This document shows positions 6,089-6,625 of a stretch of 6,625 bases of DNA, in pieces. The stretch is from Chloroflexota bacterium. GTDB lineage: Bacteria; Chloroflexota; UBA5177; JANWHV01. The position numbers and the translations under genes are program-made. Within the stretch, counting starts at the first letter, position 1. The number at the start of each line of letters is the position of its first letter. The notes under the pieces were generated by a model. That model did not search any database. It worked only from the letters and a program-made list of their open reading frames with translations, and was not told the DNA's origin. The DNA lies in assembly GCA_025924845.1 (NCBI GenBank), contig JAICHN010000294.1, forward strand, positions 1 to 6,625, read 5' to 3'.

Positions 6089-6120
6089 AAAAAACAAAGG
6101 CTCCCGTGAGGGAGCCTTTG
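6089..6120 (-). terminator. Intrinsic terminator of the rRNA operon
   Basis: A perfect 11-bp stem, CAAAGGCTCCC paired with GGGAGCCTTTG (6095-6105 with 6110-6120), closes a four-base loop. On the minus strand it is followed by six T (6094-6089). It lies directly after the 5S gene in the direction of rRNA transcription. There is no T-run on the plus-strand side, so it acts in one direction only. Confidence 0.93.
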
Positions 6121-6126
6121 AAGAAG

Positions 6127-6245
6127 CCCTGGCACTGGCCTATCATCCCATCAGGTTGCCCTGACAGTAGTGTCGGCGCTGCGGCGTTTCACGACCGTGT
6201 TCGGGACGGGAACGGGTGGGCCCACCGCGCACTATTGCACCAGAA
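6127..6245 (-). rRNA. rrf: 5S ribosomal RNA
   Basis: About 119 bases on the minus strand with the bacterial 5S core CCCGUCCCGAACACGG near one-third of its length and the GAUGAUAGG-type stretch close to the 3' end. The 5' CTGGTGC (6243-6237) and 3' GTGCCAG (6135-6129) form terminal helix I with seven pairs, two of them G-U. The ends are estimated from this helix and may be off by one to three bases. It follows the 23S gene and precedes an intrinsic terminator, the normal order. Confidence 0.92.
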
Positions 6246-6399
6246 CATTCGCCGCGATTGACAAGATAGATAAGAGCGAGGAAGCGCACGGCGCCGAGCG
6301 TCCGCATGGCTACCGCGAGATCCGGCCCCGCCGGCGCGGGACACGGGAGACGCGCGACATAGGTTGGAGCGGAGGAAGAAGGAAACACGGAGAAAGTAG
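6246..6399 (-). other. 23S-5S spacer of the rRNA operon
   Basis: About 154 bases between the estimated 23S 3' end and the 5S 5' end. No tRNA or believable coding frame is seen; open frames here are short and have no ribosome site. It holds one compact GC hairpin, CCCGC-GCCG-GCGGG on the minus strand (6327-6340), which may be a processing element. A pyrimidine-rich stretch lies next to the 23S end. Confidence 0.7.
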
Positions 6400-6625
6400 A
6401 GTCCGCAAGTCACTCGGCCGATGGAGGACGAGTCAGCTGCGCCGCTTACGCGGTGTGCACCTCTCGCCTCTTCTCCCAGTGGTCTACTGGGGGCCTTACC
6501 AGGTCGAGCCTGGGGGAGGGGCCATCTTGGGGACGGTTTCGCGCTTAGATGCGTTCAGCGCTTCTCCGGTCCGGACGTGGCTACCAGGCGATGCTCCGGG
6601 CGGAACAGCCTACACACCAGCGGTC
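6400..6625 (-). rRNA. rrl: 23S ribosomal RNA, 3' end (partial)
   Basis: About 226 bases of the 3' end of 23S rRNA on the minus strand; the gene continues beyond the right edge. Recognisable conserved stretches in order are the GGTAGCCACGT region, GCTGAACGCATCTAAGCGCG, AAACC-x-x-x-CCCAAGATG, and AGACCACTGGG leading into the terminal helices. The window cuts in just after the sarcin-ricin loop region (roughly E. coli position 2680 by alignment from memory). The closing segment reads ACTCG...CGAGT, then GACTTGCGGAC. The exact 3' end is uncertain by several bases because its pairing partner, the 23S 5' end, is outside the window. Confidence 0.93.

Noticed and set aside
6009..6146. N-terminal extension of the S component to the ATG at 6146
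   Set aside because: The extension would begin at the 5S 3' end and cross the intrinsic terminator hairpin and the predicted promoter, and its residues look non-conserved.
6246..6399. Possible tRNA in the 23S-5S spacer
   Set aside because: No cloverleaf, T-loop GTTCRA or anticodon stem could be found on either strand.
6143..6413. Two small minus-strand frames in the 5S and 23S-5S spacer
   Set aside because: They overlap the rRNA gene and spacer, lack ribosome sites and resemble nothing.

Overview
The window looks like an ordinary chromosomal segment of a GC-rich bacterium. The 5S rRNA and the 3' end of the 23S rRNA are bacterial in form. The gene content (ECF-type transporter, HisKA-family sensor kinase with cell-envelope topology, COG2236-like phosphoribosyltransferase) and the 23S 3' end both suggest Chloroflexota (Ktedonobacteria/Thermomicrobia side). 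That assignment is an impression from sequence style, not a database result.

Layout. At the left, a minus-strand pair encodes a small exported protein of unknown function (519-1085) and a purine-type phosphoribosyltransferase (45-515), three bases apart. They are read from a recognisable sigma70-type promoter at 1124-1152. Facing away from it on the plus strand is a membrane sensor histidine kinase (1215-2708) with no response regulator gene beside it. The 129-bp gap between the two divergent units is dense with signals: an overlapping candidate promoter, one imperfect dyad and one perfect 11-bp palindrome.

From 2812 to 6008, on the minus strand, lies a compact four-gene operon: membrane S-like component, EcfA1 ATPase, EcfA2 ATPase and EcfT transmembrane coupling protein. 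Each gene overlaps the next. Together they form a complete energy-coupling-factor (ECF) importer in which S binds the substrate, the two ATPases hydrolyse ATP, and EcfT couples them. The S component is not one whose substrate can be named, and the second ATPase has alanine where the switch (H-loop) histidine is expected. The kinase and ecfT converge with only 103 bp between them and no clear intrinsic terminator.

At the right end, also on the minus strand, is the distal part of an rRNA operon: 23S 3' end (6400-6625), spacer, 5S (6127-6245) and a textbook intrinsic terminator (6089-6120). The ECF operon begins immediately after this terminator, with its own extended -10 promoter and a leader too short for a classical vitamin riboswitch.

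No mobile element, CRISPR array, tRNA or phage gene is visible. The best candidate for something undescribed is the substrate identity and ATPase asymmetry of this ECF importer. The rest is interesting mainly for its regulatory arrangement.
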